Origin: Pseudomonas canadensis | Lineage (GTDB): Bacteria > Pseudomonadota > Gammaproteobacteria > Pseudomonadales > Pseudomonadaceae | DNA length: 64,000 bases | Direction of reading: 5' to 3' | NCBI RefSeq assembly: GCF_000503215.1 | Contig: NZ_KI628539.1 | Coordinates: forward strand, 62,001-126,000 | Shown: positions 1 through 8,453 of the stretch, in pieces | How positions within the stretch are numbered: the stretch's first letter is position 1 | How the letters are laid out: every line of letters starts with the position of its first letter | The notes under the pieces: generated by a model | The model's database searches: none | What the model was told of the DNA's origin: nothing | Seen by the model: the letters and a program-made list of their open reading frames with translations, nothing else | Program-made: the position numbers and the translations under genes

Positions 1-2
1 CG

Positions 3-1067
3 CATCGGGTGCAGGTCAGCGAGGCATTATTGGGTCAAGTGCTGGATGGTTTTGGGCGGCCGATCACGGGAGAAGGCCCCGGTGCGTTTGTCGAGGCTGA
101 TTTGTCGGACACCAGTGCGGTGTTGTGCGAGGCACCGCTGCCCACTGAGCGCCCGCGCATCAACCGTGCGCTGGCCACCGGCGTGCGGTCGATCGACGGC
201 CTGCTGACGCTGGGTGAAGGTCAGCGCGTGGGCCTGTTCGCCGGAGCAGGTTGCGGCAAGACCACCCTGTTGGCCGAGATCGCCCGTAACGTGGAGTGCG
301 ATGTCATCGTGTTCGGCCTGATCGGCGAGCGGGGCAGGGAATTGCGCGAGTTCCTTGATCATGAGCTCGATGAGCAACTGCGTTCCAAGGCCGTACTGGT
401 GTGCGCCACATCCGACCGATCCAGCATGGAGCGAGCTCGAGCGGCCTTCACGGCGACGGCGCTGGCTGAAGGTTATCGGCGCAAGGGGCTGCGCGTGTTG
501 CTGCTGATTGACTCCCTGACTCGGTTCGCCAGGGCCCAGCGCGAAATCGGCCTTGCCGCCGGCGAACCCCTTGGCCGCGGCGGTCTGCCGCCTTCGGTAT
601 ATAGCCTGCTACCGCGTCTTGTGGAGCGCGCCGGGTTGACCCGTGAAGGTGTGATCACGGCGATCTACACCGTGCTGATCGAGCAGGACTCCATGAACGA
701 TCCGGTGGCTGATGAAGTCCGCTCGCTACTCGACGGTCACATCGTACTGTCTCGTAAGTTGGCTGAGCGTGGTCACTATCCCGCAGTGGATGTGTTGGCG
801 AGTCTGTCGCGGATTTTGAGCAACGTCGCCGAGCCTGCGGACATCCGGGCGGGTACGGCGTTGCGACGCTTGTTGTCGGCGTATCAGCAGATCGAACTGA
901 TGCTCAAGCTGGGGGAGTACCAGCCCGGTAGCGATGCCTTGACCGATCTGGCCGTGGACAGTCGCCAGGCTGTGGACAATTTCTTGCGCCAGGACTTGCG
1001 TGAGCCTGCGCCGATGGCTGTGACGCTGGAACAACTCAAGGAGCTGACCGCCTATGTCCCATTCTGA
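3..1067 (+). CDS. hrcN: T3SS ATPase HrcN (SctN), 5' end outside window
   Basis: Cytoplasmic ATPase at the base of the type III export apparatus; it strips chaperones from substrates and powers unfolding and export. The frame is open from the first bases of the window, so about 90 N-terminal residues are missing compared with the usual ~450 aa. Counting from the GTG at 9, the Walker A motif GAGCGKTT is at residues 79-86, the catalytic-type GER at 106-108 and Walker B LLLID at 164-168, as in FliI/YscN ATPases. It is the first visible gene of a rightward operon and overlaps hrpO by 14 bp. The flagellar paralogue FliI is excluded by the hrpO-hrpP-hrcQRSTU context. Confidence 0.95.
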   Translation, partial: HRVQVSEALLGQVLDGFGRPITGEGPGAFVEADLSDTSAVLCEAPLPTERPRINRALATGVRSIDGLLTLGEGQRVGLFAGAGCGKTTLLAEIARNVECDVIVFGLIGERGRELREFLDHELDEQLRSKAVLVCATSDRSSMERARAAFTATALAEGYRRKGLRVLLLIDSLTRFARAQREIGLAAGEPLGRGGLPPSVYSLLPRLVERAGLTREGVITAIYTVLIEQDSMNDPVADEVRSLLDGHIVLSRKLAERGHYPAVDVLASLSRILSNVAEPADIRAGTALRRLLSAYQQIELMLKLGEYQPGSDALTDLAVDSRQAVDNFLRQDLREPAPMAVTLEQLKELTAYVPF

Positions 1068-1482
1068 AGGGCTGCTTGGCGAAGTCGAGACGCTGCGACG
1101 CCTGCGACGGCACCGGGCAGACCGGGCCGAGCGTGCCTTGCGTGAGGCTAAGCGGGCCCAGCAGGCCCTGCTTGCCAATATCCGTCAGGCTGAGGATGCG
1201 CTTGAGCAGACCCGACGCGAGGAAGCCGAGCGAAGCGCCCAGTTGCTCAGCCAACACCAGGGGCAGGTATTGAACATGCAGGCGCTGAAGTCCTGGAGCG
1301 CACAGGAGCGCTCGTTGTCTGCCACGACTCGCCGGGGCATGGGGCAATTGGAAGCCTTGCAGGGCCAGCAAGAAGAAAAACAGATCAGCGTCGGCAGAGC
1401 CCAGAAGCAGGTCACCGCCTGCCTGCGTCAGGTGGAAAAACTTCAGGAGTTATCTCTTTTACTGGCGCAGGAGCCGACATGA
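1054..1482 (+). CDS. hrpO: T3SS central stalk protein HrpO (SctO/YscO family)
   Basis: 142 aa, almost entirely charged alpha-helix rich in Arg, Glu, Ala and Gln, the profile of the FliJ/YscO coiled-coil stalk that inserts in the ATPase ring and links it to HrcV. There are no membrane segments or cysteine clusters. It overlaps the end of hrcN by 14 bp and is followed by hrpP with an ATGA overlap, so translation is probably coupled. Primary sequence is weakly conserved in this family; the assignment rests on composition and position between ATPase and HrpP. Confidence 0.85.
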   Translation: MSHSEGLLGEVETLRRLRRHRADRAERALREAKRAQQALLANIRQAEDALEQTRREEAERSAQLLSQHQGQVLNMQALKSWSAQERSLSATTRRGMGQLEALQGQQEEKQISVGRAQKQVTACLRQVEKLQELSLLLAQEPT

Positions 1483-1931
1483 CCCAGGTTTCAGATAAAC
1501 CCGCCGAGCGTCCCCGACCGCGTGACGCGCGAGAAGAGCGAGAACCGGGAATGGCAGGTGTTGTACCCACGGAGCTGACGCGATTGTTTTCCCAGTTGTG
1601 GGCTGATGACGGTTCTGGTGCCGGGACTCGGCTGTCGGGAACCAAGGCGTTGGGCGGTGCTGCGATGATCGAGGCGCTGGCCGAGCAATTGGCACCTCGT
1701 ATGCAGGCCGCTTTGCAGTGGCCGCTTCAGGCGGTGCTGTACCTGCCTCGCCTGGGGCGCATCAACGCCAGTGTGCGCCGTGAACAGAGCGCCTGGAGCA
1801 TCGAGCTTGAAGCGCAAGAGGATGAGACGGCGCGCTGGCTCAATGGCGTGAGGCAACAGGTTGAGGGTCGATTAACGCAAACGTTGGGGCAGACGGTCAG
1901 CCTGCGGCTTCCCACTGTCGGGTCGGGGTGA
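1479..1931 (+). CDS. hrpP: T3SS needle-length / substrate-switch protein HrpP
   Basis: 150 aa. HrpP (SctP, FliK/YscP-like) is an exported regulator that switches the system from pilus subunits to translocators and effectors by acting on HrcU. The N-terminal third is polar and Pro/Arg/Glu-rich. The C-terminal half (about residues 65-150) looks like a compact substrate-switch domain with a run of hydrophobic strands. The ATG overlaps the hrpO stop (ATGA) and the gene overlaps hrcQ by 4 bp. It is shorter than P. syringae HrpP (about 190 aa as I recall it); the assignment is mostly positional. Confidence 0.75.
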   Translation: MTQVSDKPAERPRPRDAREEREPGMAGVVPTELTRLFSQLWADDGSGAGTRLSGTKALGGAAMIEALAEQLAPRMQAALQWPLQAVLYLPRLGRINASVRREQSAWSIELEAQEDETARWLNGVRQQVEGRLTQTLGQTVSLRLPTVGSG

Positions 1932-2941
1932 TGATTCCAGCGGTGCCGTTACCTCGGGTCAGTGGCGATGTGGTTGCTGCGCGTCGTCGTCTCGGACGCG
2001 GCTTGCGCCTGCCGTTCGACGTCGCGGGGCAGCGTGGAGAGCTGTCGCTCGAACCGGGTCGTGCACCTACCGGGGGCCAATCATTGAGCTTCGAAACGGC
2101 ACGCGGAGTGCTGGCATTGGCCGAGGCGGGCCCCCTGCTCAGTCTGCTGGGCGAATGTCCGGTGACCTTGGCCAAGGCGGGCAACGATCCTGACTCCTGG
2201 TTCTGGGCGTTGTTCCAGCACCACCTAAGCCCGCAGGTACAAGCGCTGCTGGGTTATGTGCGACTGCTGGAGGTCGATCGCCCCAAGGGGTTTGGTTGCC
2301 GACTCAGCGTGACGCTGGGGGCATCCCGGGCGATGGGCTACCTGTGGCTGACGGCAGTGAACTTCCTCGCGTTGTGTGACGCCGGAGCGTGGCGCAGCAA
2401 TGCCGCGCCGTTGCCAGCGTCGTTTCAACTGGCAATTGCCGTGATCCTTGGGCACCTGCAATTGCCGATTGCACAAGCGCGCAGCCTGCGCGTTGGTGAT
2501 GTGCTGATATTGGAACAAAGTTTTTTCCAGGCCCAAGGCGCTGGCCATGTACAGGTTGGCAGGCAGCGGCTGCATGGGCGCATTGACGATGACACAGGCG
2601 TGTTGCGTCTGACACTGACTTCAATTGAGGGCACATCCGTGGATGAAGAATTTACCCCTCCCCACTACTCGGGGTATGACGAAGATGAGCCGGTATTGGA
2701 CGTATTCGGCAATGAGCCCTTTGATGAGTTGAGCATGGCACTGAACATACGCTGCGGAACGCTGAACCTCACTCTGGGCGAGTTGCGCAGCCTCGCGCCC
2801 GGCGCCGTATTGGGCGTCTCCGGTTACGCTCCCGGTATGGCTGGCCTCTATTACGGTGACCGGCCGATCGGCCTGGGGCAGTTGGTAGAGATCGACGGGC
2901 GCCTGGGCTTGCAGCTGTCCCGTGTGATGTTCGGCGGATGA
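1928..2941 (+). CDS. hrcQ: T3SS C-ring protein HrcQ (SctQ), unsplit
   Basis: 337 aa cytoplasmic sorting-platform/C-ring component of the YscQ/FliN family. The last ~75 residues form a FliN-type SpoA domain (LNLTLGEL start, then a strand-rich GRLGLQLSRVMFGG end). In P. syringae this protein is made from two genes, hrcQA and hrcQB; here it is a single frame. An in-frame GTG at 2639 (codon 238), preceded by GAGGG at 2627-2631, could give a separate ~100 aa HrcQB-like product; see findings. It overlaps hrpP and hrcR by 4 bp each. Confidence 0.9.
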   Translation: MMIPAVPLPRVSGDVVAARRRLGRGLRLPFDVAGQRGELSLEPGRAPTGGQSLSFETARGVLALAEAGPLLSLLGECPVTLAKAGNDPDSWFWALFQHHLSPQVQALLGYVRLLEVDRPKGFGCRLSVTLGASRAMGYLWLTAVNFLALCDAGAWRSNAAPLPASFQLAIAVILGHLQLPIAQARSLRVGDVLILEQSFFQAQGAGHVQVGRQRLHGRIDDDTGVLRLTLTSIEGTSVDEEFTPPHYSGYDEDEPVLDVFGNEPFDELSMALNIRCGTLNLTLGELRSLAPGAVLGVSGYAPGMAGLYYGDRPIGLGQLVEIDGRLGLQLSRVMFGG

Positions 2942-3591
2942 TACTTCAAGGGCTGGACCCCTTAGTTCTCGCGGTGTTTCTTGCGGCATTGTCATTGATG
3001 CCCATGCTGTTGATCGTCTGCACAGCGTTCTTGAAAATTGTGATTGTGTTGATGATCACCCGTAACGCCATAGGCGTGCAGCAGGTGCCGCCCAGCATGG
3101 CCATCAATGGCATCGCGTTGGCTGCCACGCTGTTTATCATGGCGCCGGTAGGATATGAAATCGCGGAGAGTATCAAGGTTTCACCCCTTGACTTGAGCAG
3201 CGTGCAAACGCTTCTGCAGACGGGAAATGAGGCCATCAAACCCCTACGTGCCTTCATGCTCCGCAACATTGACCCGGATGTACTGACACACCTGTTGGAG
3301 AATTCCAAGCGCTTATGGCCTGCGCAGATGGCTCAGGAGGTACAGCGCGAAGACCTCATCCTGCTGATTCCGGCGTTCGTTTTATCGCAGTTGCAGGCGG
3401 GGTTTGAGATCGGCTTTCTGATTTACATTCCCTTCATCGTCATCGACTTGATTGTCTCCAACTTGTTGTTGGCGCTGGGCATGCAAATGGTTTCGCCGAT
3501 GACCATTTCCCTGCCGCTCAAGCTGTTGTTGTTCGTGATGGTGTCTGGTTGGTCGCGGTTGCTCGACAGTCTTTTCCTCTCCTATCTCTGA
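2938..3591 (+). CDS. hrcR: T3SS export gate protein HrcR (SctR/FliP family)
   Basis: 217 aa inner-membrane export-gate subunit. Four hydrophobic segments are evident: two near the N-terminus (residues ~8-35 and 55-75) and two in the C-terminal third. The hallmark sequences LMPMLLIVCTAFLKIVIV and FIPFIVIDLIVSNLLLALGM-like stretches match the FliP/YscR family. Length is normal. ATGA overlap with hrcQ indicates coupled translation. Assembles with HrcS and HrcT, encoded next, into the helical export pore. Confidence 0.96.
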   Translation: MILQGLDPLVLAVFLAALSLMPMLLIVCTAFLKIVIVLMITRNAIGVQQVPPSMAINGIALAATLFIMAPVGYEIAESIKVSPLDLSSVQTLLQTGNEAIKPLRAFMLRNIDPDVLTHLLENSKRLWPAQMAQEVQREDLILLIPAFVLSQLQAGFEIGFLIYIPFIVIDLIVSNLLLALGMQMVSPMTISLPLKLLLFVMVSGWSRLLDSLFLSYL

Positions 3592-3598
3592 GTGCCCT

Positions 3599-3862
3599 AT
3601 GGAACCTATCGTGCTGTTCAAGCAGGGCATGCTGCTGGTGGTGCTGCTGACGGCGCCGCCGTTGATCGTGGCTGTAGTGGTGGGGGTGCTGACGTCCCTG
3701 GTGCAGGCGTTGATGCAGATACAGGACCAGACACTGCCCTTTGGTATCAAGTTGGTGGCGGTGGGCGTCACGCTGATCATGACGGGCCGTTGGATTGGTG
3801 TGGAGTTGATCCAATTGATCAACCTGACCTTTGAAATGATCGGCCGCTCGGCCCTGAACTGA
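3599..3862 (+). CDS. hrcS: T3SS export gate protein HrcS (SctS/FliQ family)
   Basis: 87 aa with two transmembrane hairpin helices (about residues 10-35 and 50-78), the standard FliQ/YscS layout, including the conserved QALMQIQDQTLPFGIKL loop and the PPLIVAVVVGVLTSLVQA first helix. It follows hrcR after 7 bp and precedes hrcT by 10 bp. It is complete, so the R-S-T export gate is intact in this strain. Confidence 0.96.
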   Translation: MEPIVLFKQGMLLVVLLTAPPLIVAVVVGVLTSLVQALMQIQDQTLPFGIKLVAVGVTLIMTGRWIGVELIQLINLTFEMIGRSALN

Positions 3863-3872
3863 GGTCCTGCTC

Positions 3873-4661
3873 ATGTTGGTCTATCTCGAATACCTACCCA
3901 GCCTGGTGATCGGCATGGCACGCATCTACCCCTGCGGCATCTTGGTGGCGGCGTTCTGCTTTCAACACATACGCGGTATGCCGCGGCACACGCTGGTGAT
4001 GGTCATGGCGTTGATGCCCGCGCCGGGTATTCATGCCGCATTGGCGGGCTTGGATTACTCCGCGCTAATGCTGGCTGCGTTGGTACTCAAGGAGGTGGCA
4101 CTGGGTATCTTGCTGGGGGTGCTTCTGGCAATGCCGTTCTGGATGTTCGAGTCAGTGGGGGCACTGTTGGACAACCAGCGCGGTGCCTTGGCGGGCGGGC
4201 AACTCAACCCTTCACTGGGGCCGGATGCGACACCAATCGGGCACTTGTTCAAGCAATTGGCGATTTTCCTGCTGATAACCAGTCTCGGGTTGGGCACGTT
4301 GACCCAAGTGATCTGGGACAGTTACCTGATCTGGCCGCCCACCCTGTGGTTTCCGCTCCCTGCGGCGAATGGCAGCGGTGTGTTCGTCGACCTGCTTGGC
4401 GATACCTTCACCCACATGCTGCTCTATGCCGCGCCCTTTATTGCGGTGTTGCTGTTGCTGGAGTTCGGCATCGCACTGTTGGGGGTCTACAGCCAGCAGT
4501 TACAAGTGAGTACCCTGGCGCCACCGGTCAAGAGCCTGGCGGGCATTGGCATTCTGCTGTTGTACTTTGCGCTGTTGGAGGATCTGATCGTTGGGCGCAT
4601 GAGCCTGCTGGGCGATCTTAAACATTCATTGGGCGTTTTGTTTAAGGTCGCGGTGCCATGA
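3873..4661 (+). CDS. hrcT: T3SS export gate protein HrcT (SctT/FliR family)
   Basis: 262 aa polytopic inner-membrane protein of the FliR/YscT family. Recognisable core elements are the LKEVALGILLGVLLAMPFW helix and the LLDNQRGA(x)n motif (about residues 88-120), followed by further hydrophobic segments to the C-terminus. Full length. Its 3' end overlaps hrcU by 4 bp. Together with HrcR and HrcS it forms the export gate; HrcU wraps around it. Confidence 0.95.
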   Translation: MLVYLEYLPSLVIGMARIYPCGILVAAFCFQHIRGMPRHTLVMVMALMPAPGIHAALAGLDYSALMLAALVLKEVALGILLGVLLAMPFWMFESVGALLDNQRGALAGGQLNPSLGPDATPIGHLFKQLAIFLLITSLGLGTLTQVIWDSYLIWPPTLWFPLPAANGSGVFVDLLGDTFTHMLLYAAPFIAVLLLLEFGIALLGVYSQQLQVSTLAPPVKSLAGIGILLLYFALLEDLIVGRMSLLGDLKHSLGVLFKVAVP

Positions 4662-5755
4662 GTGATTCCGGCGAAAAAAAACACCCGGCGTCCGCCAAGA
4701 AACTGCGGGACCAACGCAAGAAAGGCCAGGTCGCCCAGAGCCAGGATGTCGCAAAACTGCTGGCGTTGACGGCGATCAGTGAAATCGCCTTGTTCACCGC
4801 CGAAACCAGTCTGCAACGCTTTCAGCAATTGATGCTGTTGCCGATGTCACGTCTGAATCAGCCTTTCACGCGCGCACTGGAAGAGGTGCTGTTCGACGGG
4901 CTGGGGGTGTTCTTCTCCTTCGCCCTGTTGATGGTCGGGGTTGCGATTACTACCAAGCTGATCAGCAGTTGGATGCAGTTCGGGCTGCTGTTTGCGCCGG
5001 AAGCCCTGAAGATGGATTTCAATCGTCTCAACCCCGTGAGCCAGGTCAAGCAGATGTTTTCTGCGCAGCAGTTGATGAACCTGTTGATGAGCGTGGCGAA
5101 AGCATTCCTTATCGGTTTGATTCTGTATGTGGTGATTTGGCCCTCGATCAGCACGCTGATCAACCTGGCCACCAGTGACCTGCAAAGCTACATCGTGGCG
5201 TTGATCGCGCTGTTCCGTCATCTGTTGCATGTGTGCCTTGGCGTGCTGCTAGTGCTTGCGCTTGTCGACTTGATCCTGTCCAGGCACTTTTTTGCCAAGC
5301 GCATGCGCATGACTCAAGTGGAGGTCGTCAAAGAGTACAAGGACATGGAGGGTGACCCTCATGTGAAGGGGCAGCGCCGTTCGTTGGCGTACCAGTTGGC
5401 CCAGGAGGAACCGAAGGTCAAGCTGCCCAAGCTGGAGGAGTCCGACATGTTGGTGGTCAATCCAACGCACTTTGCTGTCGCGCTGTATTACCGACCGGGT
5501 AAGACACCGCTGCCGATGTTAGTGAGCAAAGGCACGGACGATGAAGCCCGCACATTGATCCGCCGTGCCAAGGCGGCCGACGTACCGGTGATCCAGTGTG
5601 TATGGCTGGCGCGCACGCTTTACACGAAAAAACTGGGCGCCAGCATCCCTCGTGAAACCTTGCAGGCCGTGGCGCTGATTTACCGGACCTTGCGCGAGCT
5701 CGACGATGAGGCCAAGCGCGAAACCCTGGAACTGCCCGAGCTTGAGCGGCGTTGA
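4658..5755 (+). CDS. hrcU: T3SS autoprotease switch protein HrcU (SctU/FlhB family)
   Basis: 365 aa inner-membrane protein. A basic KKLRDQRKKGQ start is followed by four transmembrane segments (to about residue 205) and a cytoplasmic domain with the autocleavage motif NPTH at residues 268-271. Cleavage between N and P changes substrate preference, working with HrpP. The TGA at 5753-5755 is immediately followed by the hrpV stop of the opposing operon, so the two operons converge without a spacer or visible terminator. Confidence 0.97.
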   Translation: MSDSGEKKHPASAKKLRDQRKKGQVAQSQDVAKLLALTAISEIALFTAETSLQRFQQLMLLPMSRLNQPFTRALEEVLFDGLGVFFSFALLMVGVAITTKLISSWMQFGLLFAPEALKMDFNRLNPVSQVKQMFSAQQLMNLLMSVAKAFLIGLILYVVIWPSISTLINLATSDLQSYIVALIALFRHLLHVCLGVLLVLALVDLILSRHFFAKRMRMTQVEVVKEYKDMEGDPHVKGQRRSLAYQLAQEEPKVKLPKLEESDMLVVNPTHFAVALYYRPGKTPLPMLVSKGTDDEARTLIRRAKAADVPVIQCVWLARTLYTKKLGASIPRETLQAVALIYRTLRELDDEAKRETLELPELERR

Positions 5756-6109
5756 TCACCTGTCCAAGGCTTGCAGCGTGGCCAGCGACAGCATTCGGCT
5801 GAGGATCCTGTCGAGCGTGCTGGCGGCTGCCGGCAGTGCATGCCAGATCACCAGCGCGTTCTGGGCGTCGAGGTAAATAAAGCAGCCATCGAACGCCAAC
5901 GCTTGCTCAATGCGTCGCTCCAGCACGCGCTGCAATTGCCCGGCCTGCAACGCTTCGCGAGCGACGTGCAGGGCAAGTCCCGGGCAATTTCCAGCGTTCA
6001 ATGCGCCTACCTTGATACCGGGCGCGAGGGACAGCTGAGCGGCAGTGCCGCTCACCAGGTCGTCCAGGAATGCCTGGCGTCGATCGTCGGGCATACCTGG
6101 AAGCTTCAC
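5756..6109 (-). CDS. hrpV: T3SS regulatory protein HrpV
   Basis: 117 aa from a GTG whose first bases overlap the hrpT stop (GTGA), close to the ~115 aa of P. syringae HrpV; an ATG five codons downstream (6094) is the alternative. The frame extends upstream to 6226, but that part only mirrors hrpT coding sequence. In P. syringae HrpV binds the HrpR/HrpS enhancer-binding proteins and damps hrpL transcription, and HrpG relieves this. Last gene of the hrpF-hrpG-hrcC-hrpT-hrpV operon. Assignment is by position and size, with a family-like acidic/hydrophobic C-terminal half. Confidence 0.8.
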   Translation of the reverse strand: MKLPGMPDDRRQAFLDDLVSGTAAQLSLAPGIKVGALNAGNCPGLALHVAREALQAGQLQRVLERRIEQALAFDGCFIYLDAQNALVIWHALPAAASTLDRILSRMLSLATLQALDR

Positions 6110-6309
6110 CGTTCCAGCGACACTGTCTGGTAATCCGCCCGCTCGCCGGCGGGCCCAGGTTCGACGCGCATCTGCGGCGGCCACCAGATCACCATCTTGT
6201 CCTGGGTCGATTGTGGGCGTGAGCATGAATCACCTTTGCAGGTGGGTGTACAACCGGCGAGGTGCAGGGCTGCGAAAATCAGGGTGACGTACAACAAGCT
6301 GTGTTTCAT
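6106..6309 (-). CDS. hrpT: T3SS small lipoprotein HrpT
   Basis: 67 aa with a classical lipoprotein signal: MKHSLLYVTLIFAALHLAGC with lipobox LAGC (acylated Cys20), then a short Cys-containing, Pro-rich periplasmic tail. HrpT is the outer-membrane lipoprotein that assists the HrcC secretin, as a pilotin-like factor. The ATG overlaps the hrcC stop (ATGA) and the TGA overlaps the hrpV GTG (GTGA). The open frame extends to 6555 but the signal peptide fixes this start. Confidence 0.88.
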   Translation of the reverse strand: MKHSLLYVTLIFAALHLAGCTPTCKGDSCSRPQSTQDKMVIWWPPQMRVEPGPAGERADYQTVSLER

Positions 6310-8441
6310 GGCGTGGCCTTCCGGGCTGGAGTGATCAAGGAGGGGCGGGGCACACTGAGGTGTTCGTCCTTTACCACCGGACGCATGGCGATAAACACCT
6401 CGGCTTCTTCGCCTGGCTTGAGCCAGGCGCGCGGCCACACGGTGACCGCCAGGGTCTGCGAGTTGCTGCACTCTTTTTCGTCGATACGTACGTTGCGCTT
6501 GAACTGGTTGCGCAACACCACGACCGCCACGTTGTAATGCGGGCCTGCGTACCACTGGCTGCGGTCGGTATTGAGCGCCAGCAAGTCACGGGCGCTGCAC
6601 AAGCTGTTCAGTCCCAGAGGCATCGGCGCCGAGTTGAACGCTTTGGGCACTTCCCCGCTGACCATACGTGCCAGGGTGCTGATGATGTCACTGCGCTTGA
6701 TCACCGGTTCGTGCGGTGAAATCCGCCTGGCCAGCGGTGTGAGGGCGGCTTGCAACTCGGCCTGGTCGGCCTGCGGCAAATAGCGAGACGGGTCGTCCTG
6801 GTCGCCGATAACGCGGGGTGTGAGGATAAACAGGCGTTCACGTCGATTGTTCTGGCGCTCCGTCGAGGAAAACAGCGCCTTGCCCAGCAGCGGAATATCT
6901 CCCAGCAGGGGAATCTTTCTTTGTTTGTCTGTGCTTTCGGTGACATGGAAACCGCCGACCACCAGCGAGCGCTTTTCCGCCATCACGGCTTGTGTACTGA
7001 CCTTGCCCCGGCGTACATCAAGGTGGTTGGGGTCAGGGTTGGTCGCGTCGAAATTGCCATCTTCAATGTCCACTGCCAAATGGATCTGGTGATCGCCGCG
7101 GCTGGTGGTGACCCTGGGCACGACTTGAAAACTGGTGCCCACGGTGACGGGTAAAATGGTTGCGTTTTCGCTGCCGGGAGTGAGGTATTGGGTGCGGTTG
7201 AAATCGATCACCGCCGGTTGGTTTTCCAGGGTGAGCACCGATGGGTTCGACACCATGGTTGCCAGTCCCTTCTCTTCCAGCGCGCGGATATCGGCGTAGA
7301 AACGATCGCGGTTTTCAATCGACAACTGCGACGATGTGCCGGGTGCCATGTTGACGCCGCCCCGGAAGCGGCTGTTCTGGAAACCCCAGTTCACCCCGAA
7401 TTCGCGCAATTGCGTACGCTCTATATCGAGAATGATCGCGTCGATTTCGATCAACTTTCGCGCAACGTCGAGTTGGGTGATCAGTTCGCGGTACATCGCC
7501 TGGCGTTCCGGCAGGTCATAGATGAGCACGGCGTTATTGCGTACATCGGCTTCGACGCGGATCCGGCTGGCGGGTACCGGTGCTCGCGGCGTCAATGCGG
7601 GTGTTGCGTCCACTGGCCCGGTGTTGCCCTGTGTACCGAGCATTTGGCCCAGCAGCGGGTTGCCCAGTCGCGGCACATTGGGCGTGAGAGGCGCGGGTTG
7701 GGATGATGGGCGTGGGGTCAGCCCCGCGAGCGTAGAGGCAGAGCGTGGTTCCAGCAGCCCGCGTAAAATGCTGGCGACACCGGGAATGTTGAGTTTTTCT
7801 CCGCGGTAATCCACCTGGCGGTCCGTTGCATTGGCAAACTTCAACGGGTAACTCAACACGCTCTGTTTTTCATCCGGTGAGCGGCGCTGGCTGCTGAACT
7901 GCTTGATCTGTTCGATATAGCGCTTGGGGCCGGAGACGAGTACGACCCCGTCTTCGGGCAACTCTCCCCAACCGAAACGGCTATCGAGCAGTCCGATATC
8001 GGTCAACGCCTGCTTGAGGTCGGAAATCGTCTCTGATGAGACCTCCAGGCGTGCTGACTCCTGCTGATCCAGCGTGCTGATGTAGAGCGTGTTGTTGTAG
8101 AGGTACCACTGGAAACGGTGTTCGACACCTAGTCTGTCCAGTAGTGACTGTGGGGTGTTCGCGCGGATCTTGCCGTTGACGTCCCCCTCCAGCAGGCCCT
8201 CGATGTGCAATTGCGTGCCGAAGGTCTGGGCGAAGTCTTCGAGGACTTCCCGTAGTGGTTTGTGTTCGGCCTCATAGGCGTAGGCGGTGTTTTTCCATTC
8301 CGGGGGAATGGCGGCCAGGACGCTTTGCGCAGGTATCAGCAACCAGGGGAGTGTGAGCAGGCAACGCCAGGTGGCAAGCCTTGACGATGTTCCGGGCAAG
8401 GCAGTAGGCATGCGGTTATAGCTCTGGGTCTTGTTGTACAT
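6306..8441 (-). CDS. hrcC: T3SS outer-membrane secretin HrcC (SctC)
   Basis: 711 aa secretin forming the outer-membrane ring. An N-terminal signal peptide (hydrophobic to about residue 43, with AAIP after it) is followed by N0/N1 ring domains, an N3-type domain that includes a Gly/Pro/Thr-rich insert around residues 240-300, and the C-terminal secretin domain (VPRVTTSRGDHQIHLAVDIEDG, then VVGGFHVTESTDKQRKIPLLGDIPLLG). M1 or M11 could start it. It is 12 bp downstream of hrpG and overlaps hrpT by 4 bp. Length is normal for HrcC. Confidence 0.96.
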   Translation of the reverse strand: MYNKTQSYNRMPTALPGTSSRLATWRCLLTLPWLLIPAQSVLAAIPPEWKNTAYAYEAEHKPLREVLEDFAQTFGTQLHIEGLLEGDVNGKIRANTPQSLLDRLGVEHRFQWYLYNNTLYISTLDQQESARLEVSSETISDLKQALTDIGLLDSRFGWGELPEDGVVLVSGPKRYIEQIKQFSSQRRSPDEKQSVLSYPLKFANATDRQVDYRGEKLNIPGVASILRGLLEPRSASTLAGLTPRPSSQPAPLTPNVPRLGNPLLGQMLGTQGNTGPVDATPALTPRAPVPASRIRVEADVRNNAVLIYDLPERQAMYRELITQLDVARKLIEIDAIILDIERTQLREFGVNWGFQNSRFRGGVNMAPGTSSQLSIENRDRFYADIRALEEKGLATMVSNPSVLTLENQPAVIDFNRTQYLTPGSENATILPVTVGTSFQVVPRVTTSRGDHQIHLAVDIEDGNFDATNPDPNHLDVRRGKVSTQAVMAEKRSLVVGGFHVTESTDKQRKIPLLGDIPLLGKALFSSTERQNNRRERLFILTPRVIGDQDDPSRYLPQADQAELQAALTPLARRISPHEPVIKRSDIISTLARMVSGEVPKAFNSAPMPLGLNSLCSARDLLALNTDRSQWYAGPHYNVAVVVLRNQFKRNVRIDEKECSNSQTLAVTVWPRAWLKPGEEAEVFIAMRPVVKDEHLSVPRPSLITPARKATP

Positions 8442-8453
8442 AGAGTTCTCTGG

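Noticed and set aside
1637..1665. GGAACC within hrpP as an hrp box for hrcQ-hrcU
   Set aside because: The -10 part reads CTGCGAT, two bases off the four core positions and in the wrong place relative to hrcQ.
3600..3628. GGAACC near the hrcS start as an hrp box
   Set aside because: After 16 bp the sequence is CAGGGCA, not CCACNNA; also inside a tightly coupled operon.
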